From: Nocardioides ungokensis
GTDB lineage: Bacteria; Actinomycetota; Actinomycetes; Propionibacteriales; Nocardioidaceae
DNA: 64,000 bases
Reading direction: 5' to 3'
Assembly (NCBI RefSeq): GCF_013466985.1
Contig: NZ_CP059164.1
Coordinates: forward strand, 248,001-312,000
Part shown: positions 35,992 through 45,926 of the stretch, in pieces
Numbering within the stretch: the first letter of the stretch is position 1
How the letters are laid out: each line of letters starts with the position of its first letter
Translations under genes and position numbers: made by a program
Notes under the pieces: generated by a model
Told to the model about the DNA's origin: nothing
Seen by the model: only the letters and a program-made list of their open reading frames with translations
Database searches by the model: none

Positions 35992-38350
35992 CACGAGTCC
36001 TCCCTCACCAGCAGCGCCACGGACAGGTCGGCGAGCACCTCGGCCAGTGGCAGCCGCCCGTCGGCAGCGGTGACCACGCGGTCGGAGACCACGTCGCGCC
36101 AGCGGCCTTCGGGCAGCCCCAGCGCGGTGTCGCCCAGCCGCCACGCGCGGCCAGGCCGATCGGCAGCCGGGTGGCGACGGTGACCGCGCCGCCGCGGTCG
36201 AAGGCGAGGACGTGGTCGGCAGCCGCGCCGGTGGCGGGCACGGGGGAGTACGACGCGAACAGGTCGGGTCGCTCGCGCCGGAGCGTCAGCGCGGCCCGAA
36301 CCACCCGGAGCTTGGCAGTGCCGGGGTCGTCTGCGGTGTCGGTCAGGGGGGTGCTCGCCCCCTCGCGGATCGCCCCGAGCCGGTCGATGCGGTCGTCGAA
36401 GTCGACGGGGCGCCGGTTGTCCGGGTCCACGAGGCTCTGCTCCCACAGCTCGCTGCCCTGGTAGACGTCGGGCACGCCCGGCACGGTGAGGCCGACGAGC
36501 TTGGCCGCGAGCGCGTTGCTCCAGCCCGCACCCGCCACCTCGTCGAGGAGCCCGGTGAGCACCGTCCCGACCCCGGCATCGTCGAGCGCGGCGTCGACGG
36601 CGGCGCGTACGGCGTCCTCGTAGGCCTGGTCGGGGGCGGTCCACGTGGTGTGGTCGCCGGCCTCGCGCATCGCCTTCTCGGCGTACCCGTGCAGGCGGTC
36701 GCGCAGGTCCGGGTCGGGCGCGGCCGGCCAGGCGCCGAGCACGGCCTGCCACAGCAGGCTGCCGAAGACCGGGTCGGGGACCGGCGCCAGCTCGAGCAGA
36801 CGCTCCAGTGCGGAAGCCCAGGCGTCGGGGACCTCGGCCAGCGCGGTGAGCCGCGCCCGGACGTCCTCGCCGCGCTTGGTGTCGTGGGTCGACTGGGTCG
36901 TCATGGCGTGCGGCCACTCGGCCTGCCGCCGGGCCATCTGCTCGTGGAACTCGTCGACCGGGATCGCGAAGACGCTCGGGTCGCCGCCGACCTCGTTGAG
37001 GGAGGTGAGCCTGGAGTAGCGGTAGAACGCGCAGTCCTCCACGCCCTTGGCCATCACCATGCCGCTGGTCTGCTGGAACCGCTTCGCGGGCTCGGCGTCC
37101 GGGTCGGCCAGCACCGGCTCGAGCAGGTCGAGGGTCGCGGCGAGGTCGGGGCGGTGCCGGCGTGCCGAGGCGAAGGCGGCGTCGAGGTGCTCGCGCCCCT
37201 CGGGCAGGTAGGAGCGGTAGACCGGGAAGCAGGCGAGCAGCTCGGCGACCGCGTCTCGGAGCGCCTCCTCGTCGGCCTCTCGACCGTCGAGAGCGACGAG
37301 GACCTCGCGGACGATCCGGCGCGTCTCCGCCTGGAGGATCCCGTCGGCCACGTCGCGCTTGGTGCCGTGGATCATCTCGTGCCAGTCGACCGGGGTGCCG
37401 CGCAGCTTGGCCTCCAGCGCGTCGAGCGGCTCCTGGCCGGCCGGGTCGGTCAGCACCCGGTCGATGTGGGCCAGGGCGTCGTACCCCGTCGTGCCGGCGG
37501 TCGCCCACGACGTCGGCAGCTCCTCGCCGGGCTCGAGGATCTTCTCGACGAGCACGTAGGCGCCGCCGGTGAGCCGGGCAAGGTCGTCGAGGTAGCGCTT
37601 CGGGTCGCGCAGGCCGTCGGGGTGGTCGACCCGGAGCCCGTCGACCAGGCCCTCGTCGAACCATCGCCGGATCTCGGCGTGCGACTCCTCGAAGACCCGC
37701 GGCTCCTCCACCCGGATCCCCGCCAGGGTGTTGACGGCGAAGAACCGGCGATAGTTGAGCCGGTCGTCGGCGGTGCGCCAGCCGACCAGCTCGTAGTGCT
37801 GCCGGCCGTGCACGGTGTCGGCGTCGGCGCCATCGTCGGCGGTGCCGGGCGCGATCGGGAACCGGTTGTCGTGGTACCTCAGCTCGCCGTCGACGACCGC
37901 CAGGTGGGCGATCCGCCCGTCGGGTCCGAGGTCGTCGTCGCCGACCACCGGGACCCGCAGCCGGCCGTCGCCGGCGGCCCAGTCGACGTCGAAGGCGGGG
38001 GCGTACGCCGAGTCGCGGCCCAGCCGCAGCACGTCCCACCACCACGCGCTCTCCACCGGCGTGGCGACGCCGACGTGGTTGGGCACGATGTCGACGAGCA
38101 CGCCCATGCCCAGCCGGCGCGCCTCGGCCGAGAGGGCGGCCAGGCCCTCGGCGCCGCCACGGGAGGCGTCGACCCGGTCGTGCGCCACGACGTCGTAGCC
38201 GTGGTCGCTGCCGGGCTCGGCCGCCAGCAGCGGCGACAGGTAGACCCAGTCGACGCCGAGGTCGTGCAGGTAGGGCAGGCGACGTGCAGCCTCGAACAGG
38301 TCGAACTCGGTGTTGATCTGGAGCCGGTAGGTGCTGACGGGGACGCGCAT
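35991..38350 (-). pseudogene. treY: Malto-oligosyltrehalose synthase (one frameshift near the C-terminus)
   Basis: A GH13 enzyme that converts the reducing-end linkage of maltodextrins to trehalose. It starts at ATG 38350 with [19 protein letters not shown], the standard TreY N-terminus. Active-site parts are [21 protein letters not shown] and [14 protein letters not shown]. The frame shifts near 36145-36155: ATRLPIGLA continues in the next frame as [19 protein letters not shown] up to the stop at 35991, repaired by adding one G. Full length would be about 786 residues, slightly longer than usual. It starts 8 bp after glgX and overlaps treZ. Confidence 0.88.
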
Positions 38351-38358
38351 GCCGCCGC

Positions 38359-40520
38359 TCAACCCCGCTTGGCCTGCGCGGCGACCGAGGCGGCCACCGA
38401 GTGGTCGATCTCGGCCTCCGGCGCGCTGTGCTGGCGCAGCACGACCACGCTGTGGGTCTCGAGGGGGAAGGTGCTGCCGGCCTGGTGGGTCGAGGCGTCG
38501 TCGGCCCCGCCCCCGGTGTCGATGACGACGTCCCACGCGGCGGCGTACTCGTCCGGCGGCAGGGTCACCTCGGCAGGCCCGTCGGCGTTGAAGTAGAGCA
38601 GGAAGTGGTCGTCCGTGATCGCCTGCCCGCGCTCGTCGAGGCCGGCGATGCCGTTGCCGTTGAGGTACATCCCGATCGCCTGGGAACCGCCGTTCCAGTC
38701 GGCGTCCTCCATCGGCCGGCCGTCGAGGTGCAGCCAGACGATGTCGTTGAGCCGCTCGCCGTCGCCGGTGCGCACGGTGCTGCCCGGTGAAGAACCGCTT
38801 GCGGCGGAACGTCGGGTGCTCCTTGCGCAGCCGGGACACCGCGGCGGTGAACTCCACCAGCGGGGTGTCGGCCCGGTCCCAGTGCACCCAGCTGATCTCG
38901 GAGTCCTGGGCGTAGGTGTTGTTGTTGCCGTCCTGGGTCCGGCCGAGCTCGTCGCCGTGCAGGATCATCGGCACGCCCTGGCTGAGCAGCAGCGTCGCGA
39001 TGAAGTTGCGCTGCTCCCGGGCCCGGGCCTGCAGCACCTCGGGGTCGTCGGTCGGGCCCTCGACCCCGTGGTTCCAGGACCGGTTGTGGCTCTCGCCGTC
39101 GTTGTTGTCCTCGCCGTTGGCGTCGTTGTGCTTCTCGTTGTAGGAGACCAGATCCCGCAGCGTGAACCCGTCGTGGGCGGTGACGAAGTTGATGCTGGCC
39201 ACCGGCCGGCGGCCGGAGTGCTCGTAGAAGTCCGAGGAGCCCGCGAGGCGCGAGGCGAACTCGCCGAGCGACGGCTCGCCGCGCCAGAAGTCGCGCACGG
39301 TGTCGCGGTAGGCGCCGTTCCACTCCGTCCACTGGGGCGGGAAGTTGCCGACCTGGTAGCCGCCGGGGCCGATGTCCCACGGCTCGGCGATCAGCTTCAC
39401 CTGGGAGACGACCGGGTCCTGCTGCACGAGCTCGAAGAACGTCGCCAGCCGGTCCACGTCGTAGAACTCCCGGGCCAGGGTCGCGGCCAAGTCGAAGCGG
39501 AAGCCGTCGACGTGCATCTCGGTCACCCAGTAGCGCAGCGAGTCCATGATCAGCTGCAGCGAGTGCGGGTGGCGCACGTTGAGGGTGTTGCCGGTGCCGG
39601 TGTAGTCCATGTAGTACTGCTCGTCGTCCTCGACGAGGCGGTAGTACGCCGCGTTGTCGATGCCGCGGAAGCTCAGCGTCGGGCCGAGGTGGTTGCCCTC
39701 GGCCGTGTGGTTGTAGACCACGTCGAGGATGACCTCGATGCCCGCGAGGTGCATCGCCTTGACCATCGACTTGAACTCCTGGACCTGCTGGCCGTGCTCG
39801 CGGTTCGCGGCGTAGTCGGCGTGCGGGGCGAAGAAGCCCAGGGTGTTGTAGCCCCAGTAGTTGCGCAGGCCCTTCTCCTGCAGCGTGCTGTCCTGCACGA
39901 ACTGGTGGACCGGCATCAGCTCGATCGCGGTCACGCCCAGCTTGGTGAGGTGCTCGGTGACGGCGGGGTGCGCGAGGCCGGAGTACGTCCCGCGCTGCTC
40001 CTCGGGGACGTCCGGGTGCAGCTCGGTTAGTCCCTTGACGTGCGCCTCGTAGATGAAGGACTCGTTGTAGGGGATGTCGGGGCGGCGGTCGCCCTCCCAG
40101 TCGAAGAACGGCGTGATCACGACGCTCTTCTGCATGTACGCCGCGGAGTCGTCGTCGTTGCGCGAGTCCGGGTCGCCGAAGTCGTAGCCGAAGAGTGACT
40201 GGTCCCACTCGATCTCGCCGCTGGTGGCCTTGGCGTAGGGGTCCATGAGCAGCTTGTTCGGGTTGCAGCGCAGGCCGCGGGCCGGGTCGTGCGGGCCGTG
40301 CACGCGGTAGCCGTAGCGCTGGCCGGGCTGCACCGTCGGCAGGTAGCAGTGCCACACGTAGGCGTCGACCTCGGTCACCTCGACGCGGGTCTCCTTTGCC
40401 GTCCTCGTCGAAGAGGCACAGCTCAACGCGGTCAGCGACCTCGCTGAACAGCGCGAAGTTGGTGCCGCTCCCGTCGAACGTCGCCCCGAGGGGGTACGCC
40501 GATCCCGGCCAGATCTCCAT
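38359..40520 (-). pseudogene. glgX: Glycogen debranching enzyme GlgX/TreX (two frameshifts)
   Basis: A GH13 debranching enzyme that trims alpha-1,6 branches to feed TreY. It starts at ATG 40520 ([19 protein letters not shown]) with GGGAG upstream. Active-site parts are [31 protein letters not shown] and [12 protein letters not shown]. Two breaks occur: near 40397-40402 (an extra A, so LFDEDGK joins [13 protein letters not shown]) and near 38780-38787 (an extra C or two lost bases, so RRKRFFTG joins [17 protein letters not shown]). Both flanks are well conserved. Full length is about 720 residues, normal for GlgX. It is the first gene of treX-treY-treZ. Confidence 0.88.
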
Positions 40521-40603
40521 CAAGGCTTCTCCCACCTATTCCCCCCGCACATCACGGTCCGGCTGATCGATACCCGATGTTGGAACGATCAAACCACGAG
40601 GGG

Positions 40604-40938
40604 TCAGTAGCGGCTGGCCAGGACGCCGCGCAGCAGGCCGGGGTGCCGATCCTCGACCGCGTCGAGCCGCAGGGCGTGGTGGGTCTTGCCGCCGACCACG
40701 CTGCGCTCGATGACCCGGCCTCGCGCAGGATCTTGAAGTGGTGGCTCGCGGTGGACTTGCCGACACCGTCGTAGAGGGCCGCGCACGGCGCCGGCGTCCC
40801 GTCGGGGTCGAGGCGGCGCACCATCTCCAGGCGCACCGGGTCGGCCAGCGCCTCGAGCACCTCGAGCAGCCCGGCGACGGGGAGGACGTCGTCGGGTCGC
40901 GTGGTGGCGGCGGCCTGCGGAGCGGGACTCACGGTCAT
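40604..40938 (-). pseudogene. ArsR family transcriptional regulator (one frameshift)
   Basis: A winged-helix repressor of about 110 residues. The helix-turn-helix region is EALADPVRLEMVRRLD and KSTASHHFKILREAG. The frame breaks at about 40723-40728, where GAGGCCGGG should be followed by another G; the conserved wing VIERSVVGGKTHHALRLD continues in the next frame to the stop at 40604. Without repair the wing is lost. ATG 40938 has GGGAGG upstream. It diverges from two MFS genes and two inverted repeats lie in between. No metal-binding Cys motif is seen, so a drug or small-molecule ligand is more likely than a metal. Confidence 0.82.
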
Positions 40939-40997
40939 GGTCCTCCCAACGTCGGGGACGTCCCGGACATGCCCGGGAATGTTCCGGACGGGCGGCT

Positions 40998-41039
40998 GGT
41001 TCGACGTACATCGAACCGAGAGTTCGATCGGCATCGAAC
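40998..41039. promoter_or_regulatory. Twin inverted repeats, candidate ArsR operator
   Basis: Two adjacent palindromes: GGTTCGA-N6-TCGAACC (40998-41017) and GTTCGAT-N4-ATCGAAC (41022-41039). They share the TTCGA/TCGAA half site and lie just upstream of the MFS start at 41064, in the arsR-MFS divergent gap. Confidence 0.75.
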
Positions 41040-41063
41040 CTAGCATCTCACCGAGGAGTCGAC

Positions 41064-42263
41064 ATGCGCACCGCACCGGCCCGGCAGCCCTGGGCCTACC
41101 CCCTGTTGATCACCCTGCTCGCCTCCTCGCTCGGGGTCTCGGGCGCCCCGGCGCCGCTGTACGCGCTCTACGAGCGGCGCTGGGACCTCGCGCCGATCAC
41201 CACCACGCTGGTCTTCGCGGCGTACGCCGTAGCGGCGCTGGTGGCCGTGCTGGTCGCGGGCCCGGCCTCGGACAAGTTCGGGCGCAAGCCGCTCCTGCTG
41301 GGCGCGGCGGTCACGATGATCGCCGGCCTCGTGGTCTTCATGACGGCCGGTGGGGTGACCGCGCTGTTCGTGGCGCGCGTGCTGCACGGCGCCGCGGTGG
41401 GCACCGCCGTGGTCGCGGGCAGCGCCGCGCTGCTCGACCTGCGCCCCGAGCACGGCCAGCGCACCGGCCACCTGACCGGGATCATGCTCAACGTCGGGAT
41501 GGCGGTGACCGTGCTCGGCGCGTCCGTCCTCGCACAGTTCGGGCCCGACCCGTACGTCGTCCCCTACGCCGTCGTCACCGTGGTGATCGCCGGGTTGCTG
41601 GTCGGCCTCGTGGCGATGGGTGAGCCCCACGGGGGCCGGACCGGCCGCGCGTCCGGGCGGCTGCGCCTCTCCCGGCCCCGCGTGCCCGCCGCCATTGCCG
41701 GGGACTTCCGCTTCGCGGTGCTCGGCGTGATGGCGGCCTGGTCGGTGCTGGGGGTCTACCTCTCCCTCTTCCCGGCCTTCGCCGGTGTCTCCACCGGCAT
41801 CCACTCGCTGGTGTTCGGCGGCCTGGTGGTGGCGGCCATGGCCGGTGCCGGCGCCATCGCCCAGGCCTTCACCGGGCGGGTGGTGGCACGCCGGGCCGCG
41901 GTGGTCGGGGACTTCGGCACCGCGGTGGCGCTGCTGCTGAGCGTCGCGGCGCTCGACAGCCACCACGCGAGCCTGGTCGGCGCCGCGGCCGTGCTGATGG
42001 GGCTCTCCTTCGGCCTCGCCTTCGGCGGCAGCCTGCGCCACCTCGGCAGCGTGGTCCCGGCGGGACACCGCGGTGAGGTGATGTCGGCCTACTACGTCCT
42101 GGCCTACTCCGCGCTCGCGGTCCCGACCATCCTGGCCGGGTGGGCGGCCACGACCTGGGGCCTGGCTGCGGTGTTCCCGTGGTTCTCCCTCGCCGTTGCC
42201 GGGGTCTGCGTGGTCGCAGGTTCCCTGGGTGTCCGGGGCGCGCGCGTGCCGGTGGCGGCATGA
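41064..42263 (+). CDS. MFS transporter
   Basis: A 399-residue, 12-helix major facilitator transporter. Motif A is GPASDKFGRKPLLL between helices 2 and 3; SSLGVSGAPAPLYALYERRW marks helix 1. It resembles drug or metabolite exporters. ATG 41064 has GAGGAG upstream. It lies opposite an ArsR regulator with two palindromes between them, so it is probably repressed by it. Its stop overlaps the next MFS gene (ATGA), so the two are translationally coupled. Confidence 0.87.
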   Translation: MRTAPARQPWAYPLLITLLASSLGVSGAPAPLYALYERRWDLAPITTTLVFAAYAVAALVAVLVAGPASDKFGRKPLLLGAAVTMIAGLVVFMTAGGVTALFVARVLHGAAVGTAVVAGSAALLDLRPEHGQRTGHLTGIMLNVGMAVTVLGASVLAQFGPDPYVVPYAVVTVVIAGLLVGLVAMGEPHGGRTGRASGRLRLSRPRVPAAIAGDFRFAVLGVMAAWSVLGVYLSLFPAFAGVSTGIHSLVFGGLVVAAMAGAGAIAQAFTGRVVARRAAVVGDFGTAVALLLSVAALDSHHASLVGAAAVLMGLSFGLAFGGSLRHLGSVVPAGHRGEVMSAYYVLAYSALAVPTILAGWAATTWGLAAVFPWFSLAVAGVCVVAGSLGVRGARVPVAA

Positions 42264-43774
42264 GCCCGCGCGCCGGAGCGTCGGCCGCGTCGGGAACAAC
42301 CCCGCACCGACCCTTGTTGCCACGCCACGTGACCTCGACCGCGCCGATCACCCGCGCCTCGGTGGGACTGCGCAGCGAGCGCGGCCCCGTCCTCCTCGCC
42401 GTGATGCTCGCCACCGGGCTGGTGGCGATCGACGCCACGATCCTGGCCACCGCGGTGCCGGCCGTGGTCCGCGACCTCGGCGGCTTCACCCAGTTCCCGT
42501 GGCTGTTCTCGGTCTACCTGCTCGCGCAGGCCGTCTCCGTGCCGATCTACGGCAAGCTGGCCGACCTCTTCGGCCGCAAGCCGGTGATGCTGGTCGGCAT
42601 CGCGCTCTTCGTGCTCGGCTCGTTGCTGTGCGGCATCGCCTGGGGAATGGGCGCGCTGATCGCGTTCCGGGCCGTCCAGGGCCTCGGCGCCGGGGCGGTG
42701 CAGCCCGTCGGCATGACCATCGTCGGCGACATCTACTCGACCGCGGAGCGGGCCAAGGTGCAGGGCTACATCGCCAGCGTCTGGGCCGCCTCCTCGCTGG
42801 TCGGGCCGACGCTGGGCGGCGTCTTCGCCGACTACCTGTCGTGGCGCTGGATCTTCTTCGTCAACCTGCCCATCGGCATCGCGGCCACCTGGGCGCTGTG
42901 GCGCAGCTTCCACGAGAAGGTCGAGCGCAAGCGGCACCACATCGACTACCTCGGGGCCGGCCTGCTGTCGGTCGGCGGGGTGCTCCTGCTGCTCGGGCTG
43001 CTCGAGGGTGGCGTCCGGTGGGCTTGGTCCTCGCCCACCAGCGTGGTGCTCTTCGTGGTCGCCGCCGTGCTGCTGGTCGCCTTCGTCCTGGTCGAGCGTC
43101 GGGCCGTCGAGCCGGTGCTGCCGCTGTGGGTCTTCGGCAACCGGGTCCTCAACGCCGCCAACATCGGCGCGCTGGTCGTCGGGGTGCTGATGCTCGGGCT
43201 GTCGTCGTACGTCCCGCTCTTCGCCCAGGGCGTGCTCGGCACCGGCGCCGTGGTGGCCGGCTTCGCGCTGGCGGCGATGACGATCGGCTGGCCGATCGCC
43301 GCCTCCACCGCCGGCCGGTTCTACCTGACCATCGGCTTCCGGGCCACGATGCTGATGGGCGCCGCCTTCGGCGTGGCCGGCTCGGCGATCCTGCTCACCG
43401 TCGACGGCTCGAGCAGCGTCTGGCACCTCGCCGCCGCCTGCTTCGTGATCGGGATCGGGCTGGGCTTCGTCGCCAGCCCGTCCGTGGTCGCGGCCCAGTC
43501 CTCGGTCACCTGGCAGTTCCGCGGCGTCGCCACCGGGGCGACGATGTTCGCCCGCTCGGTGGGCAGCTCGGTCGGGGTCGCGGTCTTCGGCGCGATCGCG
43601 AACGCCGTGGTCGCCTCCCGCCTCCACGGGGCCACGCCCGACCTCCAGCACCTGCCGCCGGGGGTCCTCGAGCCGGCCGTGCACACGGTGTTCGTGGCGT
43701 CGGCCGTCGTGGCCGTCGCGCTGCTGGCCGCGGGCCTGATGATGCCGCGCCGGGTGGTGGAGCCGACCGGCTGA
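42260..43774 (+). CDS. DHA2-family MFS efflux transporter (EmrB/QacA type)
   Basis: A 504-residue, 14-helix drug:proton antiporter. Signatures: helix 1 LVAIDATILATAVPAVVRDL, motif A GKLADLFGRKPVML, and motif C in the GPTLGGVFADYLSWRWIFF region. ATG 42260 overlaps the previous stop; GTG 42329 is an alternative that removes a poorly conserved 23-residue N-terminus. It is the second gene of the likely ArsR-controlled operon. Two different efflux systems under one regulator is unusual but not unknown. Confidence 0.9.
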   Translation: MSPRAGASAASGTTPHRPLLPRHVTSTAPITRASVGLRSERGPVLLAVMLATGLVAIDATILATAVPAVVRDLGGFTQFPWLFSVYLLAQAVSVPIYGKLADLFGRKPVMLVGIALFVLGSLLCGIAWGMGALIAFRAVQGLGAGAVQPVGMTIVGDIYSTAERAKVQGYIASVWAASSLVGPTLGGVFADYLSWRWIFFVNLPIGIAATWALWRSFHEKVERKRHHIDYLGAGLLSVGGVLLLLGLLEGGVRWAWSSPTSVVLFVVAAVLLVAFVLVERRAVEPVLPLWVFGNRVLNAANIGALVVGVLMLGLSSYVPLFAQGVLGTGAVVAGFALAAMTIGWPIAASTAGRFYLTIGFRATMLMGAAFGVAGSAILLTVDGSSSVWHLAAACFVIGIGLGFVASPSVVAAQSSVTWQFRGVATGATMFARSVGSSVGVAVFGAIANAVVASRLHGATPDLQHLPPGVLEPAVHTVFVASAVVAVALLAAGLMMPRRVVEPTG

Positions 43775-43874
43775 GGTCGGAAGCCGACGCGTCGAGGACC
43801 CACGCCTCGATGGCGCGTGGTGAGACGGACCACGAGCCCTTCGCCGTGCGGTTACCCGACAGTAGGATCGACGC

Positions 43875-45020
43875 ATGACGCGCGAGATCTACGACGAGGA
43901 CCACGAGGCCTTCCGCAACTCGGTCAAGGAGTTCCTGGACCGTGAGGTGGTGCCCCACCTGGAGGAGTACGAGCACAACCACGGGCTGACCCGGGACTTC
44001 TGGACGGCCGCCGGCAAGCAGGGCTTCCTCGGCCTCGAGATCCCCGAGGAGTACGGCGGCTCCGAGGCGGGTGACTACCGCTTCAACGCCGTGCTGACCG
44101 AGGAGCTCGCCAAGGTCAACATGACCCTGCCGAGCTGCGTCGGCATCCACGCCGACATCGTGGCGCCGTACCTCGTGCACCTCACCACCGAGGAGCAGAA
44201 GCAGCGCTGGCTGCCCAGGTTCTGCAGCGGCGACCTGCTCACCGGCATCGGCATGACCGAGCCGGGCGGCGGCTCCGACCTGGCCAACCTGAAGACCACG
44301 GCCGTCCGCGACGGCGACGACTGGGTCATCAACGGCTCCAAGACCTTCATCACCAACGGTGGCAGCGCCGACCTGGTCGTGGTCGCGGCGCGCACCTCGC
44401 CGGAGAAGAAGGCCAAGGGCATCTCGCTCTTCGGAGTCGACACCTCGCTGCCGGGCTTCTCGGTCGGCCGGGTCCTCGACAAGGTCGGCCAGGACGAGTC
44501 CGACACCGCCGAGCTGTCCTTCGAGGACGTGCGGGTCAGCAACGACGACCTGATCGGCGAGCTCGACACCGGCTTCATCTCGATGATGCAGTTCCTGCCG
44601 CAGGAGCGCCTCGGCTCGGCGATCACCAACCTCGCCCACGCCGCGCAGATCCTCGAGGAGACGATCCAGTACGCCAAGGACCGCAAGGCCTTCGGCCAGC
44701 CGATCGGCAACTTCCAGCACAACCAGTTCCTGCTGGCCGAGCTGGTCACCCAGGTCGAGGTCACGCAGGCCTACGTCGACCAGTGCATCATGAAGCACAC
44801 CCGCAAGGAGCTCACGCCGGTCGACGCCGCGAAGGCGAAGTGGTGGACCTCGCAGGTGCAGAACGACGTGCTCGACCACTGCGTCCAGCTGCACGGCGGC
44901 TACGGCTTCATGAACGAGTACCGCGTCGCCCGTGCCTGGCGGGACGCGCGCGTCACCAAGATCTGGGCGGGGTCGAACGAGATCATGAAGATGCTCATCG
45001 GTCGTGACCTCGGCCTGTGA
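43875..45020 (+). CDS. Acyl-CoA dehydrogenase, long-chain/isovaleryl-type active site
   Basis: A 381-residue FAD enzyme that oxidises acyl-CoA to trans-2-enoyl-CoA in beta-oxidation or branched-chain degradation. Motifs: GIGMTEPGGGSDLANLKT, FITNGGSADLVVV, YAKDRKAFGQPIGNFQ and LHGGYGFMNEYRVARAWRD. Where medium-chain enzymes carry the catalytic Glu (YEGT), this has IWAGSNEI, so that residue is Ala. The Glu of ILEETIQY probably acts instead, as in long-chain and isovaleryl-CoA dehydrogenases. A TAGGAT element lies just upstream of the ATG. It ends 62 bp before the VIT gene start. Confidence 0.93.
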   Translation: MTREIYDEDHEAFRNSVKEFLDREVVPHLEEYEHNHGLTRDFWTAAGKQGFLGLEIPEEYGGSEAGDYRFNAVLTEELAKVNMTLPSCVGIHADIVAPYLVHLTTEEQKQRWLPRFCSGDLLTGIGMTEPGGGSDLANLKTTAVRDGDDWVINGSKTFITNGGSADLVVVAARTSPEKKAKGISLFGVDTSLPGFSVGRVLDKVGQDESDTAELSFEDVRVSNDDLIGELDTGFISMMQFLPQERLGSAITNLAHAAQILEETIQYAKDRKAFGQPIGNFQHNQFLLAELVTQVEVTQAYVDQCIMKHTRKELTPVDAAKAKWWTSQVQNDVLDHCVQLHGGYGFMNEYRVARAWRDARVTKIWAGSNEIMKMLIGRDLGL

Positions 45021-45082
45021 GCGGGGATAGCGCAGCCTTGCCTTCCTTGCAGCAACCGCCCGCGGACGATGACGATCGGGGC

Positions 45083-45823
45083 ATGACCACCGACGCCAAC
45101 GGCGTGGACGCCACCGTGGGGCCCCATGAGGACGAGCCCCACGACACCGGGATCAACAACCGCCTCAACTGGCTGCGGGCCGCGGTGCTCGGCGCCAACG
45201 ACGGCATCGTCTCGACCGCCGGTCTGGTGGTCGGCGTCGCCGGGGCGACCAGCGACCGGACCGCGATCATGGTCGCCGGCGTGGCCGGCCTCGCGGCCGG
45301 TGCGCTGAGCATGGCCGCCGGTGAGTACGTCTCGGTGAGCACCCAGCGCGACTCCGAGCACGCGCTGCTGGAGAAGGAGCGCCGCGAGCTCGTCGAGGAG
45401 CCCGAGGAGGAGCTGGCCGAGCTGGCCGGGATCTACGTGGCCAAGGGGCTGAGCGAGGAGCTCGCCCTCCAGGTGGCCACGGAGCTGACCGAGCACGACG
45501 CACTGCGCGCGCACGCCGAGTCCGAGCTCGGCATCGACCCCGACGACCTGACCAACCCCTGGCACGCCGCCTGGGCGTCGATGCTGTCGTTCACGGTCGG
45601 TGCGCTGCTCCCGCTGCTCACGATCGTGCTCTTCGCCTCCGGCTACCGGGTGCCGGTCACCGTGCTGGCAGTCGTGGTCGCGCTCGGGATCACCGGCTGG
45701 GCGAGCGCGAGGTTCGGCTACGGGCCGACCCGCCGGGCGGTCTACCGCAACGTGGGCGGTGGCCTGTTCGCGATGGCCGTCACCTACGCGATCGGCGCGG
45801 CGCTGGGCACCCAGATCGGCTGA
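45083..45823 (+). CDS. VIT1/CCC1 family (DUF125-like) membrane transporter
   Basis: A 246-residue protein with five membrane helices. The family signature is NWLRAAVLGANDGIVSTAGL at the first helix and AAGEYVSVSTQRDSE at the end of the second. A long acidic amphipathic domain between helices 2 and 3 (LEKERRELVEEPEEELAEL) is the metal-binding region of VIT1-type iron/manganese transporters. It probably moves Fe2+ or Mn2+. GTG 45017, overlapping the acyl-CoA dehydrogenase stop, is an alternative start adding 22 residues of no clear homology. Confidence 0.87.
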   Translation: MTTDANGVDATVGPHEDEPHDTGINNRLNWLRAAVLGANDGIVSTAGLVVGVAGATSDRTAIMVAGVAGLAAGALSMAAGEYVSVSTQRDSEHALLEKERRELVEEPEEELAELAGIYVAKGLSEELALQVATELTEHDALRAHAESELGIDPDDLTNPWHAAWASMLSFTVGALLPLLTIVLFASGYRVPVTVLAVVVALGITGWASARFGYGPTRRAVYRNVGGGLFAMAVTYAIGAALGTQIG

Positions 45824-45831
45824 CCCGGTTT

Positions 45832-45926
45832 GTTGAGTTGGGCCTGATTCGGCGGTGAGCTGGGCCGGATTCGGCGCAGGCGACCGAACGAGGCCCAACT
45901 CGTGGCCGAATCAGGCCCAACTCAAC
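45832..45926. repeat. Four-copy palindromic module between convergent genes
   Basis: A 19-nt unit, GAGTTGGGCCTGATTCGGC, occurs at 45835-45853 exactly and at 45857-45875 with two changes. It occurs inverted at 45882-45901 imperfectly and at 45905-45923 exactly. The outer pair extends to a perfect 22-bp inverted repeat (45832-45853 with 45905-45926). It covers the lacI-family stop codon and may act as a terminator or REP-like element. Confidence 0.8.

Noticed and set aside
36212..38596. Long plus-strand open frame (794 codons) opposite treY
   Set aside because: It mirrors treY on the other strand. Its translation is Arg/Val/Gly/Asp-rich with no domain, a usual shadow in GC-rich DNA.
36005..40426. 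Apparent 1473-residue GlgX-TreY fusion on the minus strand
   Set aside because: The join crosses an out-of-frame segment of the glgX C-terminus caused by a frameshift. A proper glgX stop (38359) and treY start (38350) exist.
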